From contig JASKOM010000012.1 of the NCBI GenBank assembly GCA_030152305.1, positions 1 through 43,532 of the forward strand: a stretch of 43,532 bases of DNA, given 5' to 3'. The DNA comes from Campylobacterota bacterium. Its GTDB lineage: Bacteria > Campylobacterota > Campylobacteria > Campylobacterales > Thiovulaceae. Under the pieces are notes generated by a model. The model saw only the letters and a program-made list of their open reading frames with translations. It did not search any database and had not been told where the DNA came from. Within the stretch, counting starts at the first letter, position 1; every line of letters starts with the position of its first letter. Positions 1 through 7,338 of this stretch are shown here, in pieces. The translations under genes and the position numbers were made by a program.

Positions 1-75
1 ATTTTTTAAATTTTCCGTTCGATGTGCCAAGTTTTTAATAGCTTGACGATAGTCGGTAAAAGATGGATAAATCAT
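1..75 (-). CDS. N-terminal fragment of an unidentified protein (runs off the left edge)
   Basis: An open frame begins at an ATG whose complement is at 73-75 and continues without a stop to base 1, giving 25 codons that start MIYPSFTDYRQAIKNLAHR. The 127 bases between it and the stop of the OmpA-like gene contain no other gene, and both are on the minus strand, so it may be the third gene of that unit. Only a weak AAAG precedes the start. The 'DY..AI.N' opening vaguely recalls the N-terminus of a family of bacterial Ser/Thr-kinase-like proteins, but 25 residues are too few to assign a function. It could also be a chance frame. Confidence 0.45.
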   Translation of the reverse strand, partial: MIYPSFTDYRQAIKNLAHRTENLKN

Positions 76-202
76 ATCAGTATCTTTATTTAAAATGTTT
101 GTCCGAAATAATAACAGAATTTGATTATTTCATAATAATATTTATAACGAAAAATAAAACAACACATGAACTTTTGTTTCTGGATCTAATAAGTAATTTG
201 TT

Positions 203-931
203 TTATCTTCCGAGCAATTCAATCTGTTTTAAGACCTCATCGGCTTTGGTAATAATTTTAAATTCAACACGACGAGATTTTTCAGGATCTTCCAATTTAT
301 GAGAATCTTTACATGGATTACTGTCTTCATCAAGTGTATTTGAACTAGAAAAACCAACAGCTCGAAAGCGACTTTTTAACCAATCGATTTTATCTGAAAC
401 TTGAGATAAGCTAATAGAATAAGCCAAAACATTTTTAGCACGACCTTGAGATAAATCGAGATTATAAATATAGCTATCGTGAATATTATTATTCCAACTT
501 GAATCAGTGTGTCCTTCAACACGGAATTCTTTTACATAATCTGAAAATTCTTGACTTGAAATAATTTTTATATATCTAGGAAAAAACTCTTTTAAAATAA
601 TTTTAAATAATGGTTGAAGTTCATTTTTGCCAATAGGAAACAAAACATCAGGAGATTTAAATCGAATAATATTCGTTGGCAATATTTCAACTTTCCATTT
701 TGTTAATTCTTCAACTGTAAATTCATTTTTTAAAGCTAAATTTAACTTTTGTTCTTTTTCGATAAATTCTTTATATAAATCTCGCATGTTTTCTTGTTTT
801 TTCTCAACTTTTAACATGAAAGCCACAGCAATTAATAAAAATATGAGCATCAATCCAGACATTAAATCTGAAAGACTAATCCATTGTTCGGCATCGTTAA
901 TTTCTTCTAATAACTGTTCTTCTTTTTCCAT
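203..931 (-). CDS. MotB/OmpA-like stator subunit, ZorB-like
   Basis: A 242-residue protein. After a short cytoplasmic N-terminus comes one membrane helix, about residues 18-39, with an acidic residue at its start (D22 in WISLSDLMSGLM). This is the arrangement of MotB, where that Asp carries protons. A coiled linker of about 40 residues follows, then an OmpA/MotB-type peptidoglycan-binding domain with EGHTD at 139-143, NLDLSQGRA at 157-165 and the RRVEF end motif at about 220. This is the architecture of ZorB in Zorya defence systems. The partner channel protein is encoded divergently at 1679. The start lies 2 bases after the stop of the upstream periplasmic protein gene, so the two are probably cotranscribed. 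The gene carries one exact CGATGAGGT word near its 3' end. Assignment to Zorya rather than another MotAB-like motor is inference. Confidence 0.82.
   Translation of the reverse strand: MEKEEQLLEEINDAEQWISLSDLMSGLMLIFLLIAVAFMLKVEKKQENMRDLYKEFIEKEQKLNLALKNEFTVEELTKWKVEILPTNIIRFKSPDVLFPIGKNELQPLFKIILKEFFPRYIKIISSQEFSDYVKEFRVEGHTDSSWNNNIHDSYIYNLDLSQGRAKNVLAYSISLSQVSDKIDWLKSRFRAVGFSSSNTLDEDSNPCKDSHKLEDPEKSRRVEFKIITKADEVLKQIELLGR
234..242 (-). repeat. CGATGAGGT word (candidate uptake sequence)
   Basis: Exact copy on the minus strand inside the ZorB-like gene, read as Asp-Glu-Val with the rarer GAG codon. Confidence 0.9.
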
Positions 932-933
932 TT

Positions 934-1614
934 TTACTCCTTGTTACAAATAGCATCAGATAATTTAATCTCTTTTATATCATATTCTTTAAAAAAACTG
1001 CCATCAACAATTTCAATTTCACGGACATAAGTTTTATAATCAATATTCTCAGCCATAAAATAATTTTCATATAAATCTAAAAAAACTAAACTATAAATTC
1101 CGTCATTTAGGTTCAAGTTTAAACTTTTATTATTTATTTTATAAATATGTTTTTTATTCTTTTTATGATAATTTACATTTGTTTCAAAAGTAAAACTTGG
1201 CATTTTACATTCACCTTTTTTACAAATTAAAACATGCAAATTACAATTATTATGTAAATTTGTAATATTTATCTGAAGACCTTTTTGATGTTGAGCTTGT
1301 TCTTTAACTTTTATTGTTGGTTTAATAATTTCTTGATGAGGTTCTTGCTTAATTGAACTAACTTCAAAGTTGATTTTTAATTTTATTTCGAAGATTAAAC
1401 CAAAATCAGCCGTTGATTGAACTTTTGATTCAAGAATTTCATAATTTATTAATTTCAAATCAGAATAATTTTGATTATTTTGTAAAGACACTTTGCCATT
1501 ATTGATTGCATCATCAACAGCTTCTTTATGAGAAAAACCATTTCCACTTTTTACAACTGTTAAACCATATAAAAAAATACTTAAATTAAAAAATATAACA
1601 ATTAATAACCTCAT
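934..1614 (-). CDS. Exported (periplasmic) protein of unknown function, first gene of the stator unit
   Basis: 226 residues. The first 17 or so residues (MRLLIVIFFNLSIFLYG) form a signal peptide with no lipobox cysteine. The next segment (VKSGNGFSHKEAVDDAINNG) resembles the LPP20/FlgT-N type 'G.G.s..eA..dA' start that is common in Campylobacterota envelope proteins. The C-terminal half is rich in beta-prone segments and has three cysteines near 129-136 (NCNLHVLICKKGEC) that could form a disulfide. It is coupled to the OmpA/MotB-like gene (2-base gap) and diverges from the channel gene, so a periplasmic job on the same complex is a reasonable inference. I know of no such protein in described Zorya types. 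Function unknown. Confidence 0.75.
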   Translation of the reverse strand: MRLLIVIFFNLSIFLYGLTVVKSGNGFSHKEAVDDAINNGKVSLQNNQNYSDLKLINYEILESKVQSTADFGLIFEIKLKINFEVSSIKQEPHQEIIKPTIKVKEQAQHQKGLQINITNLHNNCNLHVLICKKGECKMPSFTFETNVNYHKKNKKHIYKINNKSLNLNLNDGIYSLVFLDLYENYFMAENIDYKTYVREIEIVDGSFFKEYDIKEIKLSDAICNKE

Positions 1615-1678
1615 CTTAATGATTAAAACCTTTTTGATAAAATTTTAGCAAACAATAATATTTTTTATAGGAGTTCAT
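1615..1678. promoter_or_regulatory. Divergent promoter region of the Zorya-like locus
   Basis: The 64-base gap separates two divergent units. On + there is a GATAAAAT box (about 1635-1642) that could act as a -10, and an AGGAG Shine-Dalgarno sequence at about 1669-1673 placed correctly for the TTG start at 1679. The minus unit must start in the same gap. No operator-like palindrome is evident. The compact gap suggests coordinated expression of both units. Confidence 0.4.
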
Positions 1679-3343
1679 TTGGATATTTTTTCCGATCCAA
1701 TCACCTTGGTAATAGTTGGAATTATCATAATTTTATTTTTCGCAGAATTCTGGTTCAATAAAAAGAACCACAGTATTCGTCCGCTAATTGGTCAAGTTGG
1801 TGTTATTGGAACTTTCATAGGAATTACAGTCGGTTTGTTAAATTTTGATTCCACAAATATAGAAGCTTCTGTTCCTAATTTACTAAATGGCTTAATGACA
1901 GCTTTTGTAACATCGATTGCTGGAATGGTTGCTTCTTCAATTTTAGTTTTAATTGAAAAAATTCAGGGTGCAATAAAATATCAACCTGAAGAAAGTCAAA
2001 TGTCAAAATTAATAAAACTAACTGAAAATATCGAAAAACAGTTTAAAAAATTTGATGATTTAACTAAACGGGCAGAAGAAATTCGCGATAGTTTTACAAA
2101 GTTAGACAAACTAGATTCAAAGCTTAATAAACTTGATAAATTAGACACCTTATCAAAACTAGATTCTAAATTAGATAAACTTGACAAATTGGATAAATTA
2201 GATGATTTAAATCAAAAATTAGATAATTTAAATGATGAGGTTAAAAAAGGTTTTGGTTATTTAACAAAACTGGATAAATTAGACAAACTTGATAATGTTG
2301 CTCAAGCAGTTCAACAAACTGAAAAAGCTATTTTTGAGTTAAAAGATAATCAAAATGCACAAAATGAAATTTTAATTAAAAGCTTTGGTGAAAACTTTGA
2401 ACATATGAATCAAACACTTGATAAAACTTTTGAAAAGATTTCTGAAGGTGCTTCGAAAGAAATTATTAAAGCTCTTGAAAATGTTATTAAAGACTTTAAT
2501 AATAATTTAACTGAACAATTTGGTGATAACTTCAAAGCACTTAATAATTCTGTTATTAAATTAGTCGAATGGCAAAATAATTACAAAAATTCTGTTGAAT
2601 CTATGGAATCGGCTTTAAATAGTTCGTTAATGGCAATAACCGAAAGCGAAAAATCATTATCAAACATTGCAGATCGTAATCAAGAAATCATAACTGTTTA
2701 TGACAAACTTAAAGTTATTATAGAAACTTACAAACATCAAACTGAAGAAATAAATAGACATTTACAAACTTATAAAGAGCTTTCAGAAAATGCAAAAAAT
2801 ATGTTTCCAAATTTAAAAGAAACAATTGAAAAAGTTTCTGAAGTTGCAAAAGATGAATCAAGAAAACAAAGTGAAATTCTTTCTAATTCAACAATTGAAT
2901 TAACAAATAAATTAAATAAAGTGAGTTCTGATTTAGAAAATAGTTTTGATTCTGTAATAAAAAAATCTCAAGAACAGTCAATTAAACAAAGTGAAATTAC
3001 TACTAAATCAATTCAAGATATTTCAACTAAGTTTAATGATTTAGTAATAAATATAAATGCAAATGTAAAAGACAGTAGCGATAAAATCACAAATAGCCTT
3101 AAGCATTTTACTCTTGAAATAGATAACAGCAAAACAACTTTAGTCAATGCTATGACAAAACATAATTCTGAAATTACAACAACTTTAAAAGCACAGTCTG
3201 AATATGTTTCTAATATTTCTAAAAAATTACCTGAACAATTAGGAACTTTTGAAGCTTCTCTTGTTGCATTATCAAAACAGTTTTTGGCAAACTATAAAGC
3301 TCTTGTTCAAGCTTCTAATATTAATAATCGAGAACGAGATTAA
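1679..3343 (+). CDS. MotA/TolQ/ExbB-type channel protein with long coiled-coil tail, ZorA-like
   Basis: 554 residues, TTG start with a good AGGAG. Three membrane segments are visible: about 8-25, 36-56 (GVIGTFIGITVGL) and 66-91 (LLNGLMTAFVTSIAGMV). The GTF.GI..GL and LL.G...AF.TS..GM motifs are the proton-channel signature of the MotA/TolQ/ExbB superfamily as found in ZorA. The remaining 460 residues are cytoplasmic, charged and helical, the equivalent of the ZorA tail thought to carry a signal from the membrane motor to the effectors. Residues about 142-205 are an unusual run of Lys-Leu-Asp triplets. The HNH gene follows 3 bases downstream, a tight operon. An alternative reading is a non-defence ExbB/MotA relative; the HNH neighbour argues against that. 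Confidence 0.85.
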   Translation: MDIFSDPITLVIVGIIIILFFAEFWFNKKNHSIRPLIGQVGVIGTFIGITVGLLNFDSTNIEASVPNLLNGLMTAFVTSIAGMVASSILVLIEKIQGAIKYQPEESQMSKLIKLTENIEKQFKKFDDLTKRAEEIRDSFTKLDKLDSKLNKLDKLDTLSKLDSKLDKLDKLDKLDDLNQKLDNLNDEVKKGFGYLTKLDKLDKLDNVAQAVQQTEKAIFELKDNQNAQNEILIKSFGENFEHMNQTLDKTFEKISEGASKEIIKALENVIKDFNNNLTEQFGDNFKALNNSVIKLVEWQNNYKNSVESMESALNSSLMAITESEKSLSNIADRNQEIITVYDKLKVIIETYKHQTEEINRHLQTYKELSENAKNMFPNLKETIEKVSEVAKDESRKQSEILSNSTIELTNKLNKVSSDLENSFDSVIKKSQEQSIKQSEITTKSIQDISTKFNDLVININANVKDSSDKITNSLKHFTLEIDNSKTTLVNAMTKHNSEITTTLKAQSEYVSNISKKLPEQLGTFEASLVALSKQFLANYKALVQASNINNRERD

Positions 3344-3346
3344 CAA

Positions 3347-4522
3347 ATGGAAAATTTTACTTTTGGTGATTTATTAAAAGAGTTAATTGAATCAACTGGA
3401 ATTGAAGTTATTCCAATTCAAAGATCGATAGTTACAATTAATGGAGAATCTAGAATTCTAGAATTTTCAGGTTCACAAAATGATATTGAAATTATCAAAC
3501 AGTCTTTAGAGGCAAACATCAGTTTTGAGGAATTAAAACAGCTTGAAAAAGATGGAATTGAAATAAATTTTTTAAATGAAAATGGTTGTTCCCCTTATTC
3601 AAAAGAGCTTGTTTCTTCGCCTGAAGCTTTACTTTATAAAGGTCGTAGAGTTTTATTATATATTATTAAAGGTAATAGTAAATCACGATCTCGAGGCAAC
3701 GAACCAAAAAGTTATCATAAATATCATTTGCATTATTGTGATACTCTTAAGCGACAAAAAATGCAAAACAGTTTATCTCGATATCGTGTTTCATTGCGAA
3801 CTGACGGACTTTTTAAATACCAATATTTTGGTGAGCAATATTTTTCAGAACAAAAATTATTAGTTTGCGGTAATTGTTTGAGAGATTTAACAGATTTAGC
3901 GGTTAGAGAACGAGATAAATTTAACCTGCAAAATTTCTTAATGTCGTCTGCAAAAATAGAAGAATATTCTGAAGTCCAACTTGTTTTCGATGGAATTGAT
4001 GTGTCTGGAATGGATACAGATTTTAACAGTTTGCCTGATAAATATCGAGACGAATGGCGAGAAATATCAATTGCAAGAAAAAAATCAGCAAATTATACTT
4101 GTCAAGAATGCAGTTGGAAGCCTAATTCAGATCGGCAAAAGCGATTTATACATACTCATCATCTTGATAAAAATAAATCTAATAATTTATCAGATAATCT
4201 CAAAGTTTTATGTATCGATTGTCATTTTAATTATCATCCAACAAACAAAGGCAATCTTGATCATTCAGAATTTATAAAAATGAAAAATGCAAGTGTTACA
4301 ACAGTTATTAATATTGAAAACTATACGAAAAACAATGAAATGAGAAAAAAAGTTAGTTTCAGAGATACAAACTCAAAAGCTTATATTAGTCAGAAGTATG
4401 AACAAGATTTGTATAACGAGTTGGAAAAAAATCAAAAAGTTTCTTATTTTATTCAACAAGCAAAAAATAAAGAAATTCGTAAAACATATGATCGTGTAAA
4501 AATTATAGAAATTCTTTATTAA
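3347..4522 (+). CDS. HNH endonuclease, candidate Zorya-type effector (ZorE-like)
   Basis: 391 residues. The C-terminal half holds a clear HNH module: a CxxC pair at C252/C255, the IHTHH catalytic region at 268-272, N284, and a second CxxCH at 289-293, giving two zinc-ligand pairs around a beta-beta-alpha-metal fold. A second possible metal site lies upstream (HLHYC at 127-131 and CGNC at 174-177), within a segment RYRVSLRTDG that is typical of HNH proteins linked to defence loci. The N-terminal 120 residues are not recognised. It is coupled to the channel gene (3-base gap). Type II Zorya systems use an HNH protein, ZorE, as the DNA-damaging effector, so this is the proposed effector here. Whether the N-terminal part truly matches ZorE cannot be tested by reading alone. 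Confidence 0.8.
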   Translation: MENFTFGDLLKELIESTGIEVIPIQRSIVTINGESRILEFSGSQNDIEIIKQSLEANISFEELKQLEKDGIEINFLNENGCSPYSKELVSSPEALLYKGRRVLLYIIKGNSKSRSRGNEPKSYHKYHLHYCDTLKRQKMQNSLSRYRVSLRTDGLFKYQYFGEQYFSEQKLLVCGNCLRDLTDLAVRERDKFNLQNFLMSSAKIEEYSEVQLVFDGIDVSGMDTDFNSLPDKYRDEWREISIARKKSANYTCQECSWKPNSDRQKRFIHTHHLDKNKSNNLSDNLKVLCIDCHFNYHPTNKGNLDHSEFIKMKNASVTTVINIENYTKNNEMRKKVSFRDTNSKAYISQKYEQDLYNELEKNQKVSYFIQQAKNKEIRKTYDRVKIIEILY

Positions 4523-4534
4523 AAATAGAGGTTG

Positions 4535-4566
4535 AACCTCATCAAATTCGATGAGGTTATTTTATA
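4535..4566. terminator. Bidirectional terminator built from an inverted pair of the CGATGAGGT word
   Basis: AACCTCATC (4535-4543) pairs perfectly with GATGAGGTT (4550-4558) across a 6-base loop, followed by T-rich sequence. It sits between the HNH gene (+, ends 4522) and the EnvC-like gene (-, ends 4600), where a shared terminator is needed. The stem is the word that recurs through the whole window, as uptake-sequence pairs do in Neisseria. Confidence 0.75.
4549..4557 (+). repeat. CGATGAGGT word
   Basis: Exact intergenic copy; right arm of the terminator at 4535. Confidence 0.9.
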
Positions 4567-4599
4567 TTTTGTAGATTTCACTTTGGAATATTTTAATTG

Positions 4600-5814
4600 T
4601 TATTCGATGACTTCCATCGGATTAATTCTACTGTTTTTATCGATGACTTCAAAATAAAGTCTTTCTCCAACTTTACCAATGACACTACCTTTTTTTATTT
4701 TTTTACTAGGTTTTATATCAGGAGCAAAAAGATCTAAATTGGCATAAATCGTATGCAGACCATTATTATGTTCAATCATGATAAATTTACCAAGTGTTTT
4801 ATCGTCTTTGACTATTGTAATTGTTCCGTCAAAAATAGATCTAACTCTTGTTGAAGAACCTTGAGGTTCTAATATAACAGCCGAACTAAAAATTTTGAAT
4901 TTATAAATTGGGTCTGTGTATGTTCCAAAACGAGTTAAGATTTTGTAACTTTCCAAAGGAGAAATAGTCTTATCACCTCGATACTTTTTTGTTCGTTCAA
5001 GTTGATAACTATTGCCAAGAGATCTTTTTTGGTCTCCAGTATTAATATCAATAGAATTAGAATTTGAAGCTATTCTTTCTGCGGATGGTTTATTCATAAG
5101 TTCAGCATTAGCAATTCGAGCTGCCTCGTTGATTTCATTTTGAATAGCTGTATGCTGTTCTATAATATTATCAAGACGAGATTTATAATCAGTTTGTTTT
5201 TGTTCTAATTGTTTAAATCTAATTTCTCGATCTGTTTTCTTTTGATTTATTAATTCTTTTTTTTGTTCAACTCGTGCAATATTTGAACCGAGATTATTAA
5301 TAGCTTTGCCAATAAGGTCAATTTTATTTTGCCTAAGTCGAACTTCTTGTTGCATTAATTCTAAATTTTTAGCATTTTCTCGATTCAAAATAGAATAAGC
5401 TTCATCAACAAAAATTGTTTCAATATCACCAGTTTCGCTATTTTTTTTTACAATTGCTTGAGATACGATACGAGCTGAAATATTAGACATTTGTTCATAA
5501 ATATTATCTTGTTGATCTCGCAAATTTTCAATGTCTCTAGTCAAACCATCATATTTTTCAAATTCTTTTTTGTATTTTTTTCGATCTTGATCTAATTCTA
5601 AATCAATTTTTCTTAATTCAGAATCAATTTTGGAAATATAACTTTGATACAAAAAAATATCATCAGATGTTTGTTGAAGTTTTGAATCTAATTCACCAAT
5701 AGTTAAATTTAACTCTTTTAATTTTTCGGTTGAACTAATTGCATATAAATTAATATTAAAAATAATTAATAAACTTATTATTTTTTGAAGATAATATAAT
5801 AAATTAATTGGCAT
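4600..5814 (-). CDS. envC: EnvC-like murein hydrolase activator (catalytically degenerate LytM/M23 domain)
   Basis: 404 residues with an N-terminal hydrophobic export segment (about 1-25), a long coiled coil (about 28-245) and a C-terminal LytM-like domain (about 285-404). The domain keeps its fold motifs (FIMIEHNNGLHTIYANL, KKGSVIGKVGE, NPMEVI). Active peptidases need zinc ligands in a GxDI-type motif and an HxH; here these positions read KIFSSAVILEP and LYFEV, so zinc binding is lost. That is expected of EnvC, which activates amidases rather than cutting itself. It directly follows ftsX (1-base gap); the FtsEX complex controls EnvC through its periplasmic loop, so the operon encodes a complete septal-hydrolase switch. 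The symbol is by analogy. Confidence 0.82.
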   Translation of the reverse strand: MPINLLYYLQKIISLLIIFNINLYAISSTEKLKELNLTIGELDSKLQQTSDDIFLYQSYISKIDSELRKIDLELDQDRKKYKKEFEKYDGLTRDIENLRDQQDNIYEQMSNISARIVSQAIVKKNSETGDIETIFVDEAYSILNRENAKNLELMQQEVRLRQNKIDLIGKAINNLGSNIARVEQKKELINQKKTDREIRFKQLEQKQTDYKSRLDNIIEQHTAIQNEINEAARIANAELMNKPSAERIASNSNSIDINTGDQKRSLGNSYQLERTKKYRGDKTISPLESYKILTRFGTYTDPIYKFKIFSSAVILEPQGSSTRVRSIFDGTITIVKDDKTLGKFIMIEHNNGLHTIYANLDLFAPDIKPSKKIKKGSVIGKVGERLYFEVIDKNSRINPMEVIE

Positions 5815-5815
5815 A

Positions 5816-6628
5816 TTAAGACTGATATCTATCTTTGTTTCGTAATATTGTTACTATTGCCAATAACAAAGAAATAACAATAGAAATCGACAATAAATTT
5901 AAAGTATCTTCAAAGAATTCGAAGATATCAACATCAATTGAAATCATGCTAAATAATTCATGAAGCCATCCGTTTAGATCTAAAATTATAAAAGTTACAA
6001 CAACGATAACAGAAGAAATAAATGCATCGATAACGGCTACTTTAAATAAAACGGCACTTCTCATCCATAATGGTGCTCCAAACAATGCCATAATATGCAT
6101 TCTTTCAACATGTTCAAATTGCCAAATTCTCATTTCTTTAATAACTAATAATGCTGACACTAAAAATATTGCCATTAAAAATACATTACTAATATCTTTA
6201 AATAAAACTAATAATTTAAAAATTTGATCATGTGTTTTACTGTATGTTTCAACACGAACAATTCCTTCAACTTTTTCTAATTGCATTTTTAATAATTTTA
6301 GATCATCAGGTGTTGGATATATCGATAAAAACACTCGATAAAAAGTTGGTAAATTATCTTTTAAAACACCTAAGTCATCTTTATTTAACTCATCTTTTAA
6401 TCTTTCAATAACTTTTTGAGGATCAACTGATTCAAATTTTTCTACAATCTTAATTTGATTTTTTATCAAATCTGTTTTTAATTCGCCACTTGCAACAACA
6501 ACCATTGAATAATTATCTTTTAAAGTTTGTTCATAAATATCAATAGTTCTTTCTATAATAAAATATACTTGCAATGTGAATAAGATCGTAAAAAGAGCAA
6601 TAATCAGTGATAAATGTTCTCTAATCAT
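5816..6628 (-). CDS. ftsX: FtsX, permease-like cell division protein
   Basis: 270 residues. Topology fits FtsX: one helix at about 8-27, a periplasmic domain of about 110 residues, then three helices (about 148-167, 190-213 and 243-262). The periplasmic domain contacts EnvC in known systems. The gene starts 8 bases after the ftsE stop and ends next to the envC-like gene. FtsX proteins diverge strongly in sequence, so the call rests on topology and on the ftsE and envC neighbours. Confidence 0.88.
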   Translation of the reverse strand: MIREHLSLIIALFTILFTLQVYFIIERTIDIYEQTLKDNYSMVVVASGELKTDLIKNQIKIVEKFESVDPQKVIERLKDELNKDDLGVLKDNLPTFYRVFLSIYPTPDDLKLLKMQLEKVEGIVRVETYSKTHDQIFKLLVLFKDISNVFLMAIFLVSALLVIKEMRIWQFEHVERMHIMALFGAPLWMRSAVLFKVAVIDAFISSVIVVVTFIILDLNGWLHELFSMISIDVDIFEFFEDTLNLLSISIVISLLLAIVTILRNKDRYQS

Positions 6629-6636
6629 TTAATTGT

Positions 6637-7338
6637 TTATTTCCTTCCATTATAAAATCGATCATCTCCACCCATGACAGTTCCATTATGCAGAGTATAG
6701 TGAGTATGTTTTATATTATAAGCTGGAATATCATGTGTTACAACAACAATTGTTGTTTTTAATTGTTCATTTGCACCTTTTAATAAATGCCAAATAACTT
6801 CGCTTGAATATTTATCAAGATTTCCAGTTGGTTCATCAGCTAAAATCATTGTTGGATTATGAGCTAAAGCTCTAGCCATTGCAACTCTTTGCTGTTCGCC
6901 ACCACTTAATTCGATTGGATATCTACCTTTGCGATGCAATAAATCTACATGAGTTAAAAGTTTATCAACTTGAGCTTCACAAACTCGTCTTGAATAACCA
7001 GCGATTAATAACGGAAGCATTACATTTTTCTCAATTGTCCATTCTTTTATTAATTTATAATCTTGAAAAACGATACCGATATGTTTTCTAAGAGTCATTA
7101 AAATACTTTCAGTTATATTATTCAAAGGAGTATTTGTAATAGAAAGTTCTCCACTTTTTGGCTTTATTTCACCATATAGCGATTTCAATAAAGTTGATTT
7201 TCCACTTCCACTTGGTCCTGTTATAAAAACAAATTCACCTTTATGAACCTGAAAAGTAGCATTTTTAATTATTGGCTCTGTTTCAATATATGAAAGAGAC
7301 ATATTTTTAGCAGATATTACTATTTGATCTTCTGACAT
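6637..7338 (-). CDS. ftsE: FtsE, cell division ABC-type ATPase
   Basis: 233 residues, a single ABC ATPase domain. Walker A is GPSGSGKST (41-49), the Q-loop lies in GIVFQDYKL (about 88-96), the signature is LSGGEQQR (144-151), Walker B is ILADEP (165-170), and the switch histidine is in VVTHD. It drives FtsX to control peptidoglycan hydrolysis at the septum. Its ATG overlaps the 3' end of trmB by 19 bases, so translation is probably coupled. Confidence 0.95.
   Translation of the reverse strand: MSEDQIVISAKNMSLSYIETEPIIKNATFQVHKGEFVFITGPSGSGKSTLLKSLYGEIKPKSGELSITNTPLNNITESILMTLRKHIGIVFQDYKLIKEWTIEKNVMLPLLIAGYSRRVCEAQVDKLLTHVDLLHRKGRYPIELSGGEQQRVAMARALAHNPTMILADEPTGNLDKYSSEVIWHLLKGANEQLKTTIVVVTHDIPAYNIKHTHYTLHNGTVMGGDDRFYNGRK

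Noticed and set aside
2100..2295. Recently expanded microsatellite in the ZorA-like gene
   Set aside because: The Lys-Leu-Asp repeats use varied synonymous codons, so the DNA is not a simple recent repeat.
4600..5814. Active M23 zinc peptidase
   Set aside because: The zinc-ligand motifs are replaced (KIFSSAVILEP, LYFEV), which fits an activator rather than an enzyme.
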